From Prunus persica (lineage: Eukaryota > Streptophyta > Magnoliopsida > Rosales > Rosaceae): a stretch of 64,000 bases of DNA. The stretch is taken from positions 27,610,561 to 27,674,560 of the forward strand of contig NC_034009.1 in NCBI RefSeq assembly GCF_000346465.2, written 5' to 3'. The translations under genes and the position numbers were made by a program. The notes beneath the pieces are model-generated. The model searched no databases. It worked only from the letters and a program-made list of their open reading frames with translations, and had not been told where the DNA came from. Positions 33,864-48,914 of the stretch are shown here, piece by piece; the stretch's first letter is position 1; every line of letters starts with the position of its first letter.

Positions 33864-35102
33864 ATTATGTCCAAGGTTTTTAAAATTCAACATTAATTAA
33901 TTCAGTAACTTCCGTATGATGCGGTCTTTTCGACACACACACACAATATATCAAACTCTAGTCCCCTCTCTCCCAAAAAAGCGATTTAATTTGTAATGCC
34001 ATTTAATTAAATAAATGATTCGATTCAATTATAATTGTTGGAAAAATATGCTGTATTTGAGCATTTGAAGGGGCGTTGACTGGCATGAAAATATATGGAC
34101 CAATTTCATCATATAATCTGAGCTTTGGCTTAAAGTAAACTTATGGAAGTTTGCTGGATTAGGATTTGTTCTTTTATAACGAGAAATTCTAGGATTGTAT
34201 TCATAATTTAGTCAAAAAAGTCACTAGCCATAAATGGCCAATACAAACTAGCCACAAAGGGCCATTACAATAATAAAGTGGTATAACATCAAAATTTAGA
34301 CAATTTGGTGGGGCTCTACTAACGATCACACGGAATAGAAGAAACTCTTGCATAAATATTCTAACTAAAATTACAAACTCAGAATAATAAAAAAAATTAT
34401 AAAACTGGAAAAAAAAACCAAGACATATAACAGTACAAATAAACACATATGAAATTGGTGGTCCTTAATTAAACACATAAAATCGCATTTAGCAAATTGC
34501 TACATATAATCATATTATATTATACGTGAGGACGTCAATCTATTAATTTATTAAATGCCTAGTTAGATAAGTTTAATTAGTTTTTATTTAGACACTTGAA
34601 TCAGCATCCATTGACCTAGTTTTATATAATAAAGACCAGTTGGTTTTGTTTACTAAGAATCTTAATTATATACAAAGAGTTTTCAAAGGTTCTTTTAGAT
34701 TGATTAGTAAGTGAGTGGCTTCCTAATCATGTGCCTGTGAACCATCAAACCGTTGGGTTGAGCTGTCAACATGTACAAAAACCCTTGACCATAATTATAG
34801 TTGTTAATTTTCTTAGCTAGATTTTGTAAGCATGTTTATTAGAGTACTAAAACCGGATTATACGACAAGATCATTGCTTATGATGTGTAACAAGTTAGAA
34901 TTAATTAAGTTTTCATCAATAGCCTATGAGTCTGGACGTTGAACTTGAACAAGTTGTTTAATTTTTAAGTTGATTTGCATCTGCTGATTGCTGAAATTAA
35001 AATCTGTAAATATATTATGTTTACTAGCTAAGACCAGCTGGCTGCTGAACATTAATTTCCTAAATTTTGTCCTTAGTTTTTACTTTTGTCTTATGCGAGA
35101 GA

Positions 35103-35213
35103 TTATAGGATAGTATGGTAGTACGATCACGTGATATAACTTGTCTATGTGTTATGCATTAATATTATTATATAAATTATACCACGTGACTATACTACCA
35201 TACTATTTTATAA
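35103..35213. repeat. Small fold-back (MITE-like), 111 bp
   Basis: Inverted arms of about 37 bp contain ATAGTATGGTAGTA and TCACGTG.TATAA in the same order from each end, about 85% alike by eye, with a spacer of about 37 bp. Both arms include a CACGTG G-box core. Target duplication not resolved. Confidence 0.55.
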
Positions 35214-35476
35214 TTGCTGAAAGCTACAAGTTTGAACTATTCATAAGTCTTAATAATTCCATTAAATTTTCCTTAAATATCAATATCTACACGTAATGGT
35301 ACTCTACGTTTCCAAAAAATTTCCTATAGATTAAGAGAAGAGTCTCGGGTACCTTATTAAAATAATTATCTTTTATTTCTTGTGGCCGCCGGCCCACTTT
35401 TTAATTAATGAACCACTTAATTTATTTCACCCGATGATTTCTGTTTCATGCTCTAAGAATTGGCCGTATACCGTAG

Positions 35477-35480
<4 letters not shown>

Positions 35481-35527
<47 letters not shown>
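35481..35527. repeat. Compound microsatellite (CT)15(AT)8
   Basis: An uninterrupted CT run at 35481-35510 is followed directly by an AT run at 35511-35527. Confidence 0.95.
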
Positions 35528-36269
35528 GATAGCTCAAAGGCTTCAAGCAATTTGCCTCCAAATAATTCGTCTATAATTAGAATTTGGAGGATATGAGATT
35601 GTGACAGTGCAGGAGGGGATGGATACATGACTCAGAAAATTTTACAGAGTTTGGTCGAATTAAGCTCTTTCTTTCACCAATTGACCTTACTGGGCAAGGC
35701 AAAGATCAATGTTTTTGTCAATTCAAATAATTCAAATTAATATATATATTTTTTACTATTCGAATGGAATTGTAAAAGACTGATCTTTATGCTCAAAGCT
35801 TATCTAAGTGGTGCCAGTTACTATGAAGAATCAATATTTTTTTTAATTAACTATACGATATTTATGAAGATATATTTTTATAACGAGTTAATGTATTTAC
35901 AATAAAATTACGCTATTACAATACAATTATTTATAACTAAGTAAGTATCAAACTTAACTCACCACAAATATATATATATATATCGTCATTCTCTAATTAA
36001 GTGAAAACAACAACTACTAAATCAAATATGAAATCAGTGAATTTGGTTAGCGATGTAATATATGATGTGCACCTCAAAAAAAAAAAAATTGAAAAGATTA
36101 TTAATTGGTTTGATCTTTCATCATAGCAAGGACTTCTTCTCTTCTTCTTCATTTTTATTTTTATTTTTTATAATAGGGACTTCAATATTTAAGTAAAGAA
36201 ATAATATAAGACAGAAAAAAAAAAAAAAAGGTTGAAGCTTCATGTATTTATGCTTCAACTTCAAGACAT

Positions 36270-36517
36270 GTTCGGGCTCGTTTGGGACTGTTTTTCTAGG
36301 AAGCACTTCTGCTCATAAGCGCTTCTAACAAAAATATTTTTATTATAAAGTTGTTGAAAATTTCATTAAAAAATCGAAGTGCTTCCTGAAGAAGCACATG
36401 GCACGTGCTTCTCCATAAAACGCTTCTAAACTTTTCTGCCAAACGTTGTCAAAAGCGTTTTATATTGTCAGAAAGCGTTTTTAGCCTTTCCAAAAGCACT
36501 CCCAAACCAGCCTTTCA
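36270..36517. mobile_element. hAT-like MITE of about 250 bp
   Basis: The left end GGCTCGTTTGGGACTG and the inverted right end AGGCTGGTTTGGGAGTGC match imperfectly, in the style of plant hAT MITEs. The body has AAGCACTTCTG / AAGCGTTTT words. No coding sequence. The 8-bp target duplication is not clear. Confidence 0.5.
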
Positions 36518-37583
36518 TCATTTATTTTAAAATGTCATTAATTCTTATTATCATATGCTCCAAGTTGACAACAATTTCTCTAAGCATATATACGACAACT
36601 GTGGCTTTCGAAAGGTCAGAATTAAGTTTCATTCTTTTATTTTTTTGGTTATAGAAATATGGTTTTAATTGATGCAACCCAAGTTATTGATCTTAATAAT
36701 GGTGGTGGCACGTTGCAGATTGGATATTTTTAATCAGGATTAGCTAAATTCATTAATTTGTTTAATTTATTATATGATGACGATGTTTTTCCCATTTTCT
36801 TTTGTTTGCTTTAATGTACCTTTGTCGACCTCTATATGCTCTTAGCAGTCACTAGCCATATATTCTGTAGAAAATAAATTTCAAAAACACAATTATTTCA
36901 AATTTAAAGGAAAAAATACATCCAAATAAGATAAAAATTATATATAAACAAGGATACAATAAGAAAAAAAATAAATTATTGACACGCAATTGAGCACGAA
37001 TCGAGAGACTAATATATATATTAATTAAAAAGTACTAACATAAATAATTATTTGCCGAAAACGTTTTCTCTCATACTCCATAAGAAATAACAAGCCACCA
37101 TTTTCTTAGTTGACCTAAACACGACACACATATGTAGACACAGAACCAAACCCCATATTTCACCATGAATAATTGGCTTGCCATTTTGAATTTGACAACC
37201 AAAGTGGTGCAATTTGATAGGTTTTTGAACATTGTCACTCACATTCGCAAAAAAAGAAAAAAAAGAAGAAGAGAACTTTATCACGTAGAATGACAAATGT
37301 TAACACATACCTGCAGGCTGCATATAGAAAATTCTAACACATTAGTCCACCATTTTTTTTAATTGTGACGTACATTTGTTTTTGAAAAAATAGAAAATAA
37401 GCGTCCCCTCTGGTTTCTGAAAAACCCTCAAGAATGAGACAACATTGGGGTTTTTTTATAAATAAAATAGAAAAGATAAAAAATTACACCGAAAAAGCAC
37501 CGAAAATCTGAAGGACCTATGAGATTTGAGAGGGGGGTGAAGGAAGTCAGTGGAGTCAAAGGTTTGATGACGGCGGATGAGGT

Positions 37584-37589
37584 TTGACC
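37584..37589 (+). promoter_or_regulatory. W-box core upstream of the WRKY gene
   Basis: TTGACC lies about 370 bp upstream of the WRKY ATG, with AGTCAA nearby at 37554-37559 (inverted TTGACT). W-boxes in WRKY promoters often mediate auto- or cross-regulation. This is a short motif and therefore only suggestive. Confidence 0.35.
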
Positions 37590-37955
37590 CAAACAAGGCA
37601 GGCAGTCGTGTGACGTTTTTACAACTCTAAGTCTCTCTGCCGCTCTGTCTCTCTCTCTTTCTCTCTCAACAATGTTGAAATTGAACATAGCCATAGCTAC
37701 CTAGCTACGTCTGTTTATATAATTTAAATAATTTAATATCAGTAATGGTCCAAACTTAAAATATTGAATTGCTTCTTGGAAGGTATTTGGCTAATACCCG
37801 GCTGCTCTTTAAAAAACTGTGATTGGGTTGTATGTATGTATATGCAAATTAAAGATAAGCACTGGGTGTATATTGAATATACACAAAGTCAAAATCTATA
37901 GGCTCCATCTCTCTCTCTCTCTCCCTACAAATATAGAAGAAGCCAAACTGCAGCT

Positions 37956-41005
<3,050 letters not shown>

Positions 41006-41120
41006 TTATTGATTCGTATTATCTTCCTTAGTTTCTAGCTAGCCAGTCTTGGAGCAGGGGATGGTGTAATGTAAATTAAGTAAGACTAATACAGATTGTA
41101 AAATTTTATGTTACAGAATT

Positions 41121-41688
41121 AGAGATGGCAAAAATCCCCACGGGGGCCGGTCCTCATTGGGTCCCCGATCTTAATGGGGGGAGATTTCGGGGCCAAACGA
41201 GTATCGGATACGGGGATCCCCGAACTTGAAAATTCTCATACGGGTATGGGGAGGGGATGGTATTGGTGTCCCCATCCCTGAACCCGACCCGAAAATATAT
41301 ATGTTTATATTTAAATAAATATATATATAATTATAATATTTATGTTTAACCCTAAGTTAACTTCTCTCTCCTAATTCTTCCTAATCTTCTTTGGAATTTC
41401 ATATTGATGTGATTTTGAATAGTTGAGTTGAACTTTATAGTTAATTTGGATGTGTTGAATGATAATTTAATATTAAATTTAATGTTAAAATGTATGATAA
41501 ATATTTTTTATGCAAATAAATTTGGGGATTCGGGGCGGGTATGGGGAATAGTCCCCCGACGGGAACGGGAATGGGGATTCCCCGAAACCTATTAAACGGG
41601 GATGAGTTCAGAGACGGGGGCAGGGATGGAGAGCGGGGACGGAGATGGTATTGTCATACTCGACCCCTACCCGACCCGTTGCCATCCC
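41121..41688. mobile_element. hAT-like non-autonomous element, about 568 bp
   Basis: The left end is AGAGATGGCAA and the right end TTGCCATCCC (inverted GGGATGGCAA). AGAATT is duplicated on both sides (41115-41120 and 41689-41694), with a seventh base differing. The ends are strikingly G- or C-rich (CGGGTATGGGGA, CCCCGACGGG, CCTACCCGACCC) around an AT-rich core. No coding capacity. Confidence 0.65.
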
Positions 41689-41721
41689 AGAATTCACATT
41701 ATTATAATCTATACATATTTT

Positions 41722-41880
41722 GTGGGCCAGTAGGGCCAAGTAAATGAACCCAACTAATTCCAAATAAACCTAAAGCCCAATGCGCATTCACCTACCTACA
41801 CAAGGCAAAGCTAGCTTCATGCATGCAAAAACAGAGAAATAGGGTACCAAATACCAATTGGTTCTGGAAGAGTGTTTGAA
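41722..41880 (+). repeat. Orphan copy of the CBS-gene upstream region
   Basis: Words in the same order as upstream of the CBS gene at 58055: AAGCCCAA, GGCAAAGC.GGCTTCATGCATGCA / AAACAGAGAAA, GGTACCAAATACCAA and TTGGTTCTGG (compare 57647-57880). No CBS coding exon follows; downstream sequence is unrelated and then a Copia element begins. Interpreted as a relic of a duplicated CBS gene or promoter. Confidence 0.6.
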
Positions 41881-42393
41881 ATTAGAAAGTTATTAGCAAT
41901 GGTGCCCGCGTGATGTTGCAGGTTTTGAAATCGTGTGAAATATGTATAAAATCGTGAAAATATACAGGGAAAATGGTACTATTTATATGAGGACAAACTA
42001 CAGTAAACCTCCCAACATATAGGATCATTTACGAGTTCATACCCTATTTTGAAGACATTTATCAATACATGCTCAATGTCGCGAAAACTCTACAATTTGC
42101 TTAGTCCGTTAGCCAAACCATTAGTGAATCTATTAAATGCTAACGTAGATATGGGTTTCATTTTTTAATTAGATGGACTTACACGTGGACAAATAAATAA
42201 TAAAAAATTCAAATTAAAAATTAAAGCAAATAAAAAATATAAAAAATCAAATAAAATAGAAAAAGGTAAAAAGACGCAAACAGCCCCATTCCATCCCCTC
42301 CTTTCTAGCCCAACTTCCAACCCACCCTCCGAGCCATCGCAACCCAGTTGTGCAACCAGCCTAAGTTGTTGGGGAGGAAGAGACGGCAAGTGG
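41881..42393. other. Intergenic stretch before the Copia element
   Basis: No gene recognised. The minus-strand reading frame at 42165-42389 is low-complexity and without family features. Confidence 0.5.
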
Positions 42394-42627
42394 TGTTGGC
42401 GTGACTTGTGGATATTGACTTATTTTCCTTACACACCAAGAATTCCTATTATAATTGTAATTGATTTACTTTAATTCCTGATTTCCTACTGTAAATAGAT
42501 TTAGGAATTTATTATTTACTTGCCCATTCAGGTTTCGTTGTATTATAAATATGACCTCCTACAAGGAGAAGAATATACGGAAAATTCCCACAAACAAATA
42601 TTCTCTCATAGTTTTCATATTTTAGCA
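42394..42627 (+). repeat. Copia 5' LTR
   Basis: Begins TGTTGGCGTGAC and ends TTTTAGCA. Contains a TATAAAT box at 42544-42550 and a likely transcript start downstream of it. Confidence 0.95.
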
Positions 42628-42639
42628 TGGTATCAGAGC
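42628..42639 (+). other. Primer-binding site of the Copia element (initiator tRNA-Met type)
   Basis: TGGTATCAGAGC directly abuts the 5' LTR and is complementary to the 3' end of plant initiator tRNA-Met, the usual Copia primer. Confidence 0.92.
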
Positions 42640-43150
42640 CTAGATCTTGGAATTGCTGACTCTAGTTTCAAACCCCCGTCGCCACTAGGGGTTGATGATT
42701 TTTTCAACCCTCATGGAGGTAGCACCACCGACTCCTTCTCTCATTCTCAACCAACCATCGTTGAGTTGAGTGCCCAGATGGCTATGCCCCTACAGATGCA
42801 GACTTTGACCTCGAACTCGATCTAGAATCAGGATCCTCTTTTGACGACCCCGACCCCGACCCCGACGATGACGACCCCAACCCCCACTCCGATGATGACC
42901 CCAACTCCAAATTTGTCTCTGATTTAGACCCCGATCCCGATTTCGACTCCGACTTCGGCCTCGACTCAGGCTCAGATTCCGATCCAAATTCCTACTCAAC
43001 CTGTATCCTATGCATCTTCCGCTGTACAGATTATGACTTCTAGACTAACGACCCCGACACATGGACCAAATTGCGCATATTGTGGTGATCCGAGACACAC
43101 TTGTGAGACTTGTTTTAAATCGCATGGCTACCCCGATTGGTAGGCTACTC
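42640..43150 (+). pseudogene. Copia gag remnant: Pro/Thr repeat and zinc knuckle
   Basis: Most of the capsid region is absent. What remains is a C-rich stretch (about 42800-43000) of repeated ACCCCGACCCC-type triplets, reading Pro/Thr-rich in one frame and Asp/Pro-rich in another. It is followed by a CCHC zinc knuckle, CAYCGDPRHTCETC, near 43075-43117. Stop codons interrupt the frame (for example near 42926 and 43141). Confidence 0.75.
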
Positions 43151-43173
43151 TTACAGATCGAGGACAATGCAAT

Positions 43174-46100
43174 ATGACCAGTAATGGTACTGGTTATGGA
43201 TTCCATACTTCCGATAAGATTGATTCCAAGAGCTGGATAATTGATTCTGGTGCAACTGATCATATGAAGTTTGATCCTAATGATTTTCTGAATGCTACAC
43301 AACCTCGACGAACCTGTATTGCAAATGCCAATGGTGTTACTTATCTTGTGACAGGGGCTGGCACTGTTGCACTCTCATCCTCTCTCACACTGTCTAATAC
43401 TTTACTTGTTCCATCTTTATCCACTAAATTGTTGTCCGTTAGTCAGCTTACTGAACAATTGAATTTTTGTGTACTCATTTACCCAAGTTTTTGTTTGCTT
43501 CAGGATATTCACACTAAGGAGATTCTTGGTCGTGGTACTAAGAGAGGGGGGCTATATTATGTCGATGACTTCAGTCCCGGCGTGGCTAACAGTGTGATAC
43601 ATCCCTTTGATAGCAAACAAAAGCAAATCTGATTGTGGCATCGTCGATTGGGACATCCGTCTTTTAGTTATATGAAGCATCTTATACCAGATTTATTCTC
43701 AGGTTTCAAAGACTCCGACTTCACATGTGATACTTGTATTTTGGCCAACAGTCACCGTGTGCCCTACCCGTTGAGTACGAACAAGTGTACTACTCCATTT
43801 ACGTTAATTCACTTTGATGTCTGGGGACCTTCGCCTATCACTACTCCTTCTGGTGTTCGATGGTTTGTCACATTCATTGATGATTGTACACAGATGACAT
43901 GGCTTTATTTGCTGAAGAATAAAAACGAAGTGTTTTCCCGTTTTCAGTCCTTCCACAAACAGATGAAAACTCAGTTTAATGCTCAAATCCAGATTCTTCG
44001 CTCAGACAATGATGGAGAATTTGTCAATCATGAATTTCAGGCTTACTTCCAACAACATGGAATTATCCATGAGACGACTTATCCTCAGACACCGCAACAA
44101 AATGGTGTTGCTGAACGAAAGAATCGATATCTTCTTGAAACCGCCCGAGCACTTCTGATTGACGCTCATGTTCCTCGCCATCACTGGGATGATGCTATTG
44201 TCACTGTAGTTCACCTGATCAACCGCATGCCTTCTGGTGTATTGACCTTTAAAACTCCCTTACAGGTGCTTGCGCAACACAGACCTCTGCCCTCTATTTT
44301 GGTACTCACACCCTGAATCTTTGGATGTGTGGCTTTCGTTCATCTCCACAAAAATCAACGTAGCAAACTTGATCCCTGTGCGCTTCGTTGTGTTTTTGTG
44401 GGTTATGCCACTCATCAGAAAGGTTACCGCTGTTATCACCCTCCTACCCAACGAACCTATGTCACTTTGGATGTGACCTTTCTGAAATCTGAGCTGTTCT
44501 TCCATGACCCATCATCCAATTCTGCGCTTTATGGGGAGATACGAAGTGAAGAACAGAATTGGAGCAACTTGGAAAACAAAGAAATTCTCCTATGTACAGA
44601 AATGATTGATCATCCCGAGTCTGGAGCATGAGATTACTCTCTGTTGAAAAGTGACCAATCGCTCATTCATAGCGATCAATTGCCTGACCCACTTGATCCA
44701 TGCGAAGATATTTCTGATCCGAGTCTCACACCTACAGACAATATAGAACAACAAGATGAAGACCCCTCCTTCTAACTCAACAGTACCAACATACCAATCT
44801 CCTGAGAATATCCTTGAGGTAACTACTCCTACTAGACTTGTGCATTTAGATGATAAAACTATTGGATATCAATTACATTTCAGGCAAAATCGTGGGTAGC
44901 CACCAAACCGTTATTCACCTGATATTGGCAAGACATCCAAGTATCCAATTGCAAATCATGTATCCACTGAGAAGCTGTCTGAACCACTCAAGACTTTTGT
45001 GCATCAGTTGTCTGCTGTCCATATTCCAACCAAGGTCTCTGAAGCATTGAAAGATCCTAAGTGGGTCCAAACTATAAAAGAGGTGATGAAAGCTCTTGAG
45101 AAAAATCAGACTTGGACATTGGAGACTATACCACGAGGAAAAAAGACTATCGGATGTAGATGGGTGTTTACTATAAAACACAATGCAGATGGATCTATCG
45201 AGCGATACAAGGCAAGACTTGTGGCAAAAGGGTACACACAGACCTATGGTATAGATTACGAAGAAACTTTTGCACCAGTTGCAAAGTTAAACACCGTCAG
45301 AGTCTTATTGTCCCTTGTAGCTAATTTGGATTGGCCACTACACCATTTTGATGTAAAGAATGCTTTTCTACATGGCAAACTCACGGAGGAGGTGTATATG
45401 GACATTCCTCCTGGATATAATACTACTCAGACTGGAACAGTTTGCAGGTTACGAAAAGCATTGTATGGATTGAAACAGTCACCACGTGCATGGTTTGGAC
45501 GGTTCACCATGGCAATGAAGAACAATGGTTTCAAACAGTGCAACTCAGATCATACTCTGTTCTTGAAACATCAAAAAGGGAAGGTAACAGCATTAATAAT
45601 CTATGTTGATGATATGATTATTACTGGGAATGATAAACAGGAAATATCACAGCTACAAGACTATCTGGCTACGGAGTTTGAGATGAAGGATCTAGGTGGA
45701 CTCAAGTATTTCTTGGAAATTGAGGTGGCTTGACCGCAGCAAGGCATATTTCTCTCTCAAAGGAAATATGTCTTGGACTTGTTGATAGACACAGGAATGC
45801 TAGATTATAAACCTGCAGACACTCCTATTGTTCAGAATCATCATCTTGGAGAATATCCAGATCAAGTTCCAACTAACAAAGAAAGATACCAAAGGTTAGT
45901 GGGAAGATTGATCTATTTGTCACATACTCGACCAGACATTCCTTATGCGGTGAGCGTTGTCAGTCAATTTATGCACTCTCTAAGTGAAGACCACATGAAT
46001 GCAGTTCTTGGATACTTAGATATTTGAAGTCTGCACCTGGAAAAGGACTTATGTTCTCAAAGTATGGTCATCTAAATATTGATGGTTATTCAGATGCAGA

Positions 46101-46428
46101 TTGGGCAGGTAATGTAACAGATAGAAAATCCACATCGGGTTACTTCACATTCGTGGGAGGTAATTTGGTGACATGGAGGAGCAAGAAACAGAATGTAGTA
46201 GCTTTATCCAGTGCAGAAGCCGAGTTCAGAGGCATGACTAAAGGGATTTGTGAACTTCTTTGGTTAAGAAAGTTGCTTATTGAACTCGGGTATAAACCTA
46301 CATCCACAATGAATCTCTTTTGTGACAACAAGACTGCTATAGCCATTGCACAGAATCCGGTTCAGCATGATCGTACTAAACATGTTGAGGTGGATCGACA
46401 CTTCATCAAACAGAAGCTTGAGGCTTAA
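43174..46428 (+). pseudogene. Copia pol remnant: protease, integrase, reverse transcriptase, RNase H
   Basis: The aspartic protease motif IIDSGATDHM lies near 43240. The GAG-pre-integrase WHRRLGHPS and the integrase core (HFDVWGP, FIDDCTQMTWLY, TPQQNGVAERKN) follow to about 44316. Reverse transcriptase shows GCRWVFTIKHNADG, ARLVAKGYTQ, HHFDVKNAFLHG and the YVDDMIITG active site near 45600. RNase H shows SAEAEFRGMTKGICELLW near 46220. In-frame TGA codons (about 43630 and 45731), a frame change after 44300 and a TGA at about 46024 make it non-functional. Confidence 0.93.
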
Positions 46429-46555
46429 GTGTTTCAGTTTCCTTTTGTGAAATCCGAGGATCAATTGACGGATATTTTGACAAAGGCGATTTCCAGTCTA
46501 GCATTCCACAATTCACTGGATCAGTTGGGCATTGGCGACATCTATGCACCAACGT

Positions 46556-46564
46556 GAGGGGGAG
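46556..46564 (+). other. Polypurine tract of the Copia element
   Basis: GAGGGGGAG immediately precedes the 3' LTR; this is the expected plus-strand priming site. Confidence 0.9.
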
Positions 46565-46798
46565 TGTTGGCGTGACTTGTGGATATTGACTTACTTTCCT
46601 TACACACCAAGAATTCCTATTATAATTGTAATTGATTTACTTTAGTTCCTGATTTCCTACTGTAAATAGATTTAGAAATTTATTATTTACTTGCCCATTC
46701 AGGTTTCGTTGTATTATAAATATGACCTCCTACAAGGAGAAGAATACACAAAAAATTCTCACAAACAAATATTCTTTCATAGTTTTCATATTTTAGTA
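46565..46798 (+). repeat. Copia 3' LTR
   Basis: Same length as the 5' LTR, nine substitutions, last dinucleotide TA in place of CA, followed by TSD AGTGG. Confidence 0.94.
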
Positions 46799-46803
46799 AG
46801 TGG

Positions 46804-48914
46804 ATGGTGTCGCAAGCTGCCGACTGGGGATGGTCAATCCGAAAGGGGTAGCGGCGGAATCACGAGGGCCTATGAGCGACGACGACTCCACCGGTGCCGG
46901 ATGACGTTGTGGGGGTTTGGGTTCGCTACTTCGGAGCCTCGTGAGTTGAGCGAGGCAGGCCATGTCGCGAGTTGAGCCTGGGGAAGTCCATTCCTTGAAT
47001 TATACTGAACGAATTTGAATTCTTCTATTTTTCTCAGCCAAGCATTTTCCATTTCATAGGCACTAACTTTTAGATGTTTAGATGTGGTTTTGTTTTGTTT
47101 GATGAGGAAAGGCAGATGATGAACGTAACTGTAATATTTGTGAGAGTTCAAATCTCGCTTCTTTCTCTGGGGAAGATGGTGGATGCGAGGGAAATGTTTA
47201 TGTCTCCACCAATGAAAAGCCCACAACGCAAAACACTTGGATTGCTAGCATGGCAATCTTTTGGCCGTCGATGTCTGATGTCTGTCTTGCTCCTAATTTA
47301 AGCCATTGATTCACTCTGCAAACTTTTGGGTCCTGCTTTTTGGGTCAACTCTTTCAATAATAACATTTTGTGTTTGCTTTATTTACTTCAATAATAATGA
47401 AAAATGTAAAATCAATTGAGTTATTTCGTAAATTTGGATTGTCATAAAAATATATATATATATAGGTGTTTATCTTTTTATTTTGGCTAAAAGTCACTTT
47501 TGGTCCCTATAGTTTGGCACTTCAACCACTTTTGACCTTATAGTTTCAATTTCGTCAATTTTGACCCTGTAGTTTCGTATTTGTTGCAATTCAAGGACAA
47601 GTTAATTAGTATTCATGTCAATTTCTTTGACGATGTAAGGGGAAATTTCGTCAACCCAAAATCCTTAAGCATAAAAGCTAGTATGAAACTCTCCTAATTT
47701 CTTGAAATTGTCATTTGGGTTTAGGGTTCTTCAAAAATTGGGATTAGTGGTTGAATTTCAAGCCCTTATATGAAATGGGGAGAATTTCAAACAAGTTTTT
47801 ATGAACAAGGGTTTTGGGTTGACGAAATTGTCCCTTACATCGTTAAAGAAATTGACAAGAATACTAACATGTCCTCGACTTGCTACAAATACGAAACTAC
47901 AATGGAAAAATTGACGAAATTGAAATTACAGGGTCAAAAGTGGTTGAAGTATCAAACTACAGGGACCAAAAGTGGCTTTTAGCCTTTACTTTTTTTATTA
48001 AATAAATTAATACCTCCACTTTTACCTTAACAATACATGCTGTGGAAATTTATGAAACTGATGAGTTATTATTAAATCCGAAGCTTGGACACCCAACTAC
48101 ATATAATATAAATCTTTTCATGATTATGTTTCCTAATAGTGTGACAATTATTTGGAGTGGTGAGCGTTTCTAGCTCCAAAGTTTACAACTAAATACTTCT
48201 CTTTCGAGGGTCTATTCAATTACATTACAAATACTTTGCGCATTGAACTACAATGATGAGATGAGCAATGAGGGAAAACAAGGGGGTACTTTGTATCAAA
48301 GTTTTGGTTGGGATGAAGAAAAAGAAAACAAGATTTGAACATATCTAAGTTCAAAATTGTTGTTACATTGGCTTTCGCTTCTTCGGCACTCTCTGCAACT
48401 TCCTCCACTTGAGGTGGGTGTTATACGACCGCCCAGAAAAGACCATGAAAACAGACCCCCATTGCTTTGTTGACATAGGATTGCCACTCAGCAAGGAAGA
48501 CACCACAATGCTTACTAACTTGCGGGTAGTGGTACTAATGATGGTGTTGGCTTAGAGGTCTTGCGGTGGATGAGGGGAATTCTATATCTACTAGACTACT
48601 ACCAAGTACAACATTTTTACATGTTTGCCGAAAGGACTCTTTGAACAGGTAATTTATTTACTGGCTTCCAGTCTATTTAGATGGATATGGTTATATATGA
48701 ATTTAGAAGTTATTATGTGATTTGCTATGGAAACTTCTTATTCTTATTTTTAAGACAACTTCTTATTATGCTTCTTTTGGATATTTGAAACTAGACTGAA
48801 TGGATTAGAAGAGTCTATAAGAGATACATTGCTCTTTGGTGGCCAAAAGTGGGAAATCTCAAAATAACGTCATTAAATGCCAACAAAATCTCTAGGTAAT
48901 TTAAGCGCTACATT
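46804..48914. other. Intergenic region with a Mutator-like MITE
   Basis: No credible gene. 46804-47300 contains a fairly GC-rich stretch without family similarity. 47485-47984 is a fold-back element (listed separately). 47985-48914 is AT-rich, ending at the 3' end of the F-box gene on the minus strand. Confidence 0.55.
47485..47984. mobile_element. Mutator-like fold-back MITE, 500 bp, with very long inverted arms
   Basis: Starts GGCTAAAAGTCACTTTTGG; the inverted right end starts GGCTAAAAGCCACTTTTGG. Similarity continues inwards for roughly 180 bp per arm (TTCAACCACTTTTGACC, TTTCAATTTCGTCAATTTT, AATTTCGTCAACCCAAAA). Flanking 9-mers TTTTATTTT and TTTACTTTT match at 7 of 9, compatible with a decayed Mutator-type duplication. 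No coding sequence. Confidence 0.7.

Larger units (their letters stand above)
33867..37955. other. Intergenic region between the CACTA element and the WRKY gene
   Basis: About 4.1 kb of AT-rich DNA with no credible gene. It contains a small fold-back (35103-35213), a CT/AT microsatellite (35481-35527), a hAT-like MITE (about 36270-36517) and the WRKY promoter with a W-box. Minus-strand reading frames here are short and show no protein family. Confidence 0.6.
42394..46798 (+). mobile_element. Full-length but degenerate Ty1/Copia LTR retrotransposon, 4405 bp
   Basis: Two 234-bp LTRs (42394-42627 and 46565-46798) start TGTTGGCGTG; the left ends CA and the right ends TA. Target duplication AGTGG lies at 42389-42393 and 46799-46803. 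A primer-binding site follows the left LTR and a purine tract precedes the right LTR. Internal order is gag remnant, protease, integrase, reverse transcriptase, RNase H, which is the Copia order. Most of gag is missing and pol has several stops and frame breaks. The LTRs differ at nine positions by hand count, all transitions. Confidence 0.95.

Noticed and set aside
37428..37694. Small minus-strand gene beginning MAMFNF
   Set aside because: It lies in the WRKY promoter over a GA-rich repeat; the Arg/Glu run is the translated microsatellite.
42165..42389. Minus-strand 74-aa frame before the Copia LTR
   Set aside because: Runs into the LTR boundary and has a low-complexity Phe/Leu tail; no conserved motif.
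42780..43020. Asp/Pro-rich reading as an acidic protein or CRISPR-like spaced repeat
   Set aside because: The triplet repeat reads Pro/Thr in the frame that leads into the zinc knuckle; it is gag linker expansion, and CRISPR arrays do not occur in plant nuclear DNA.
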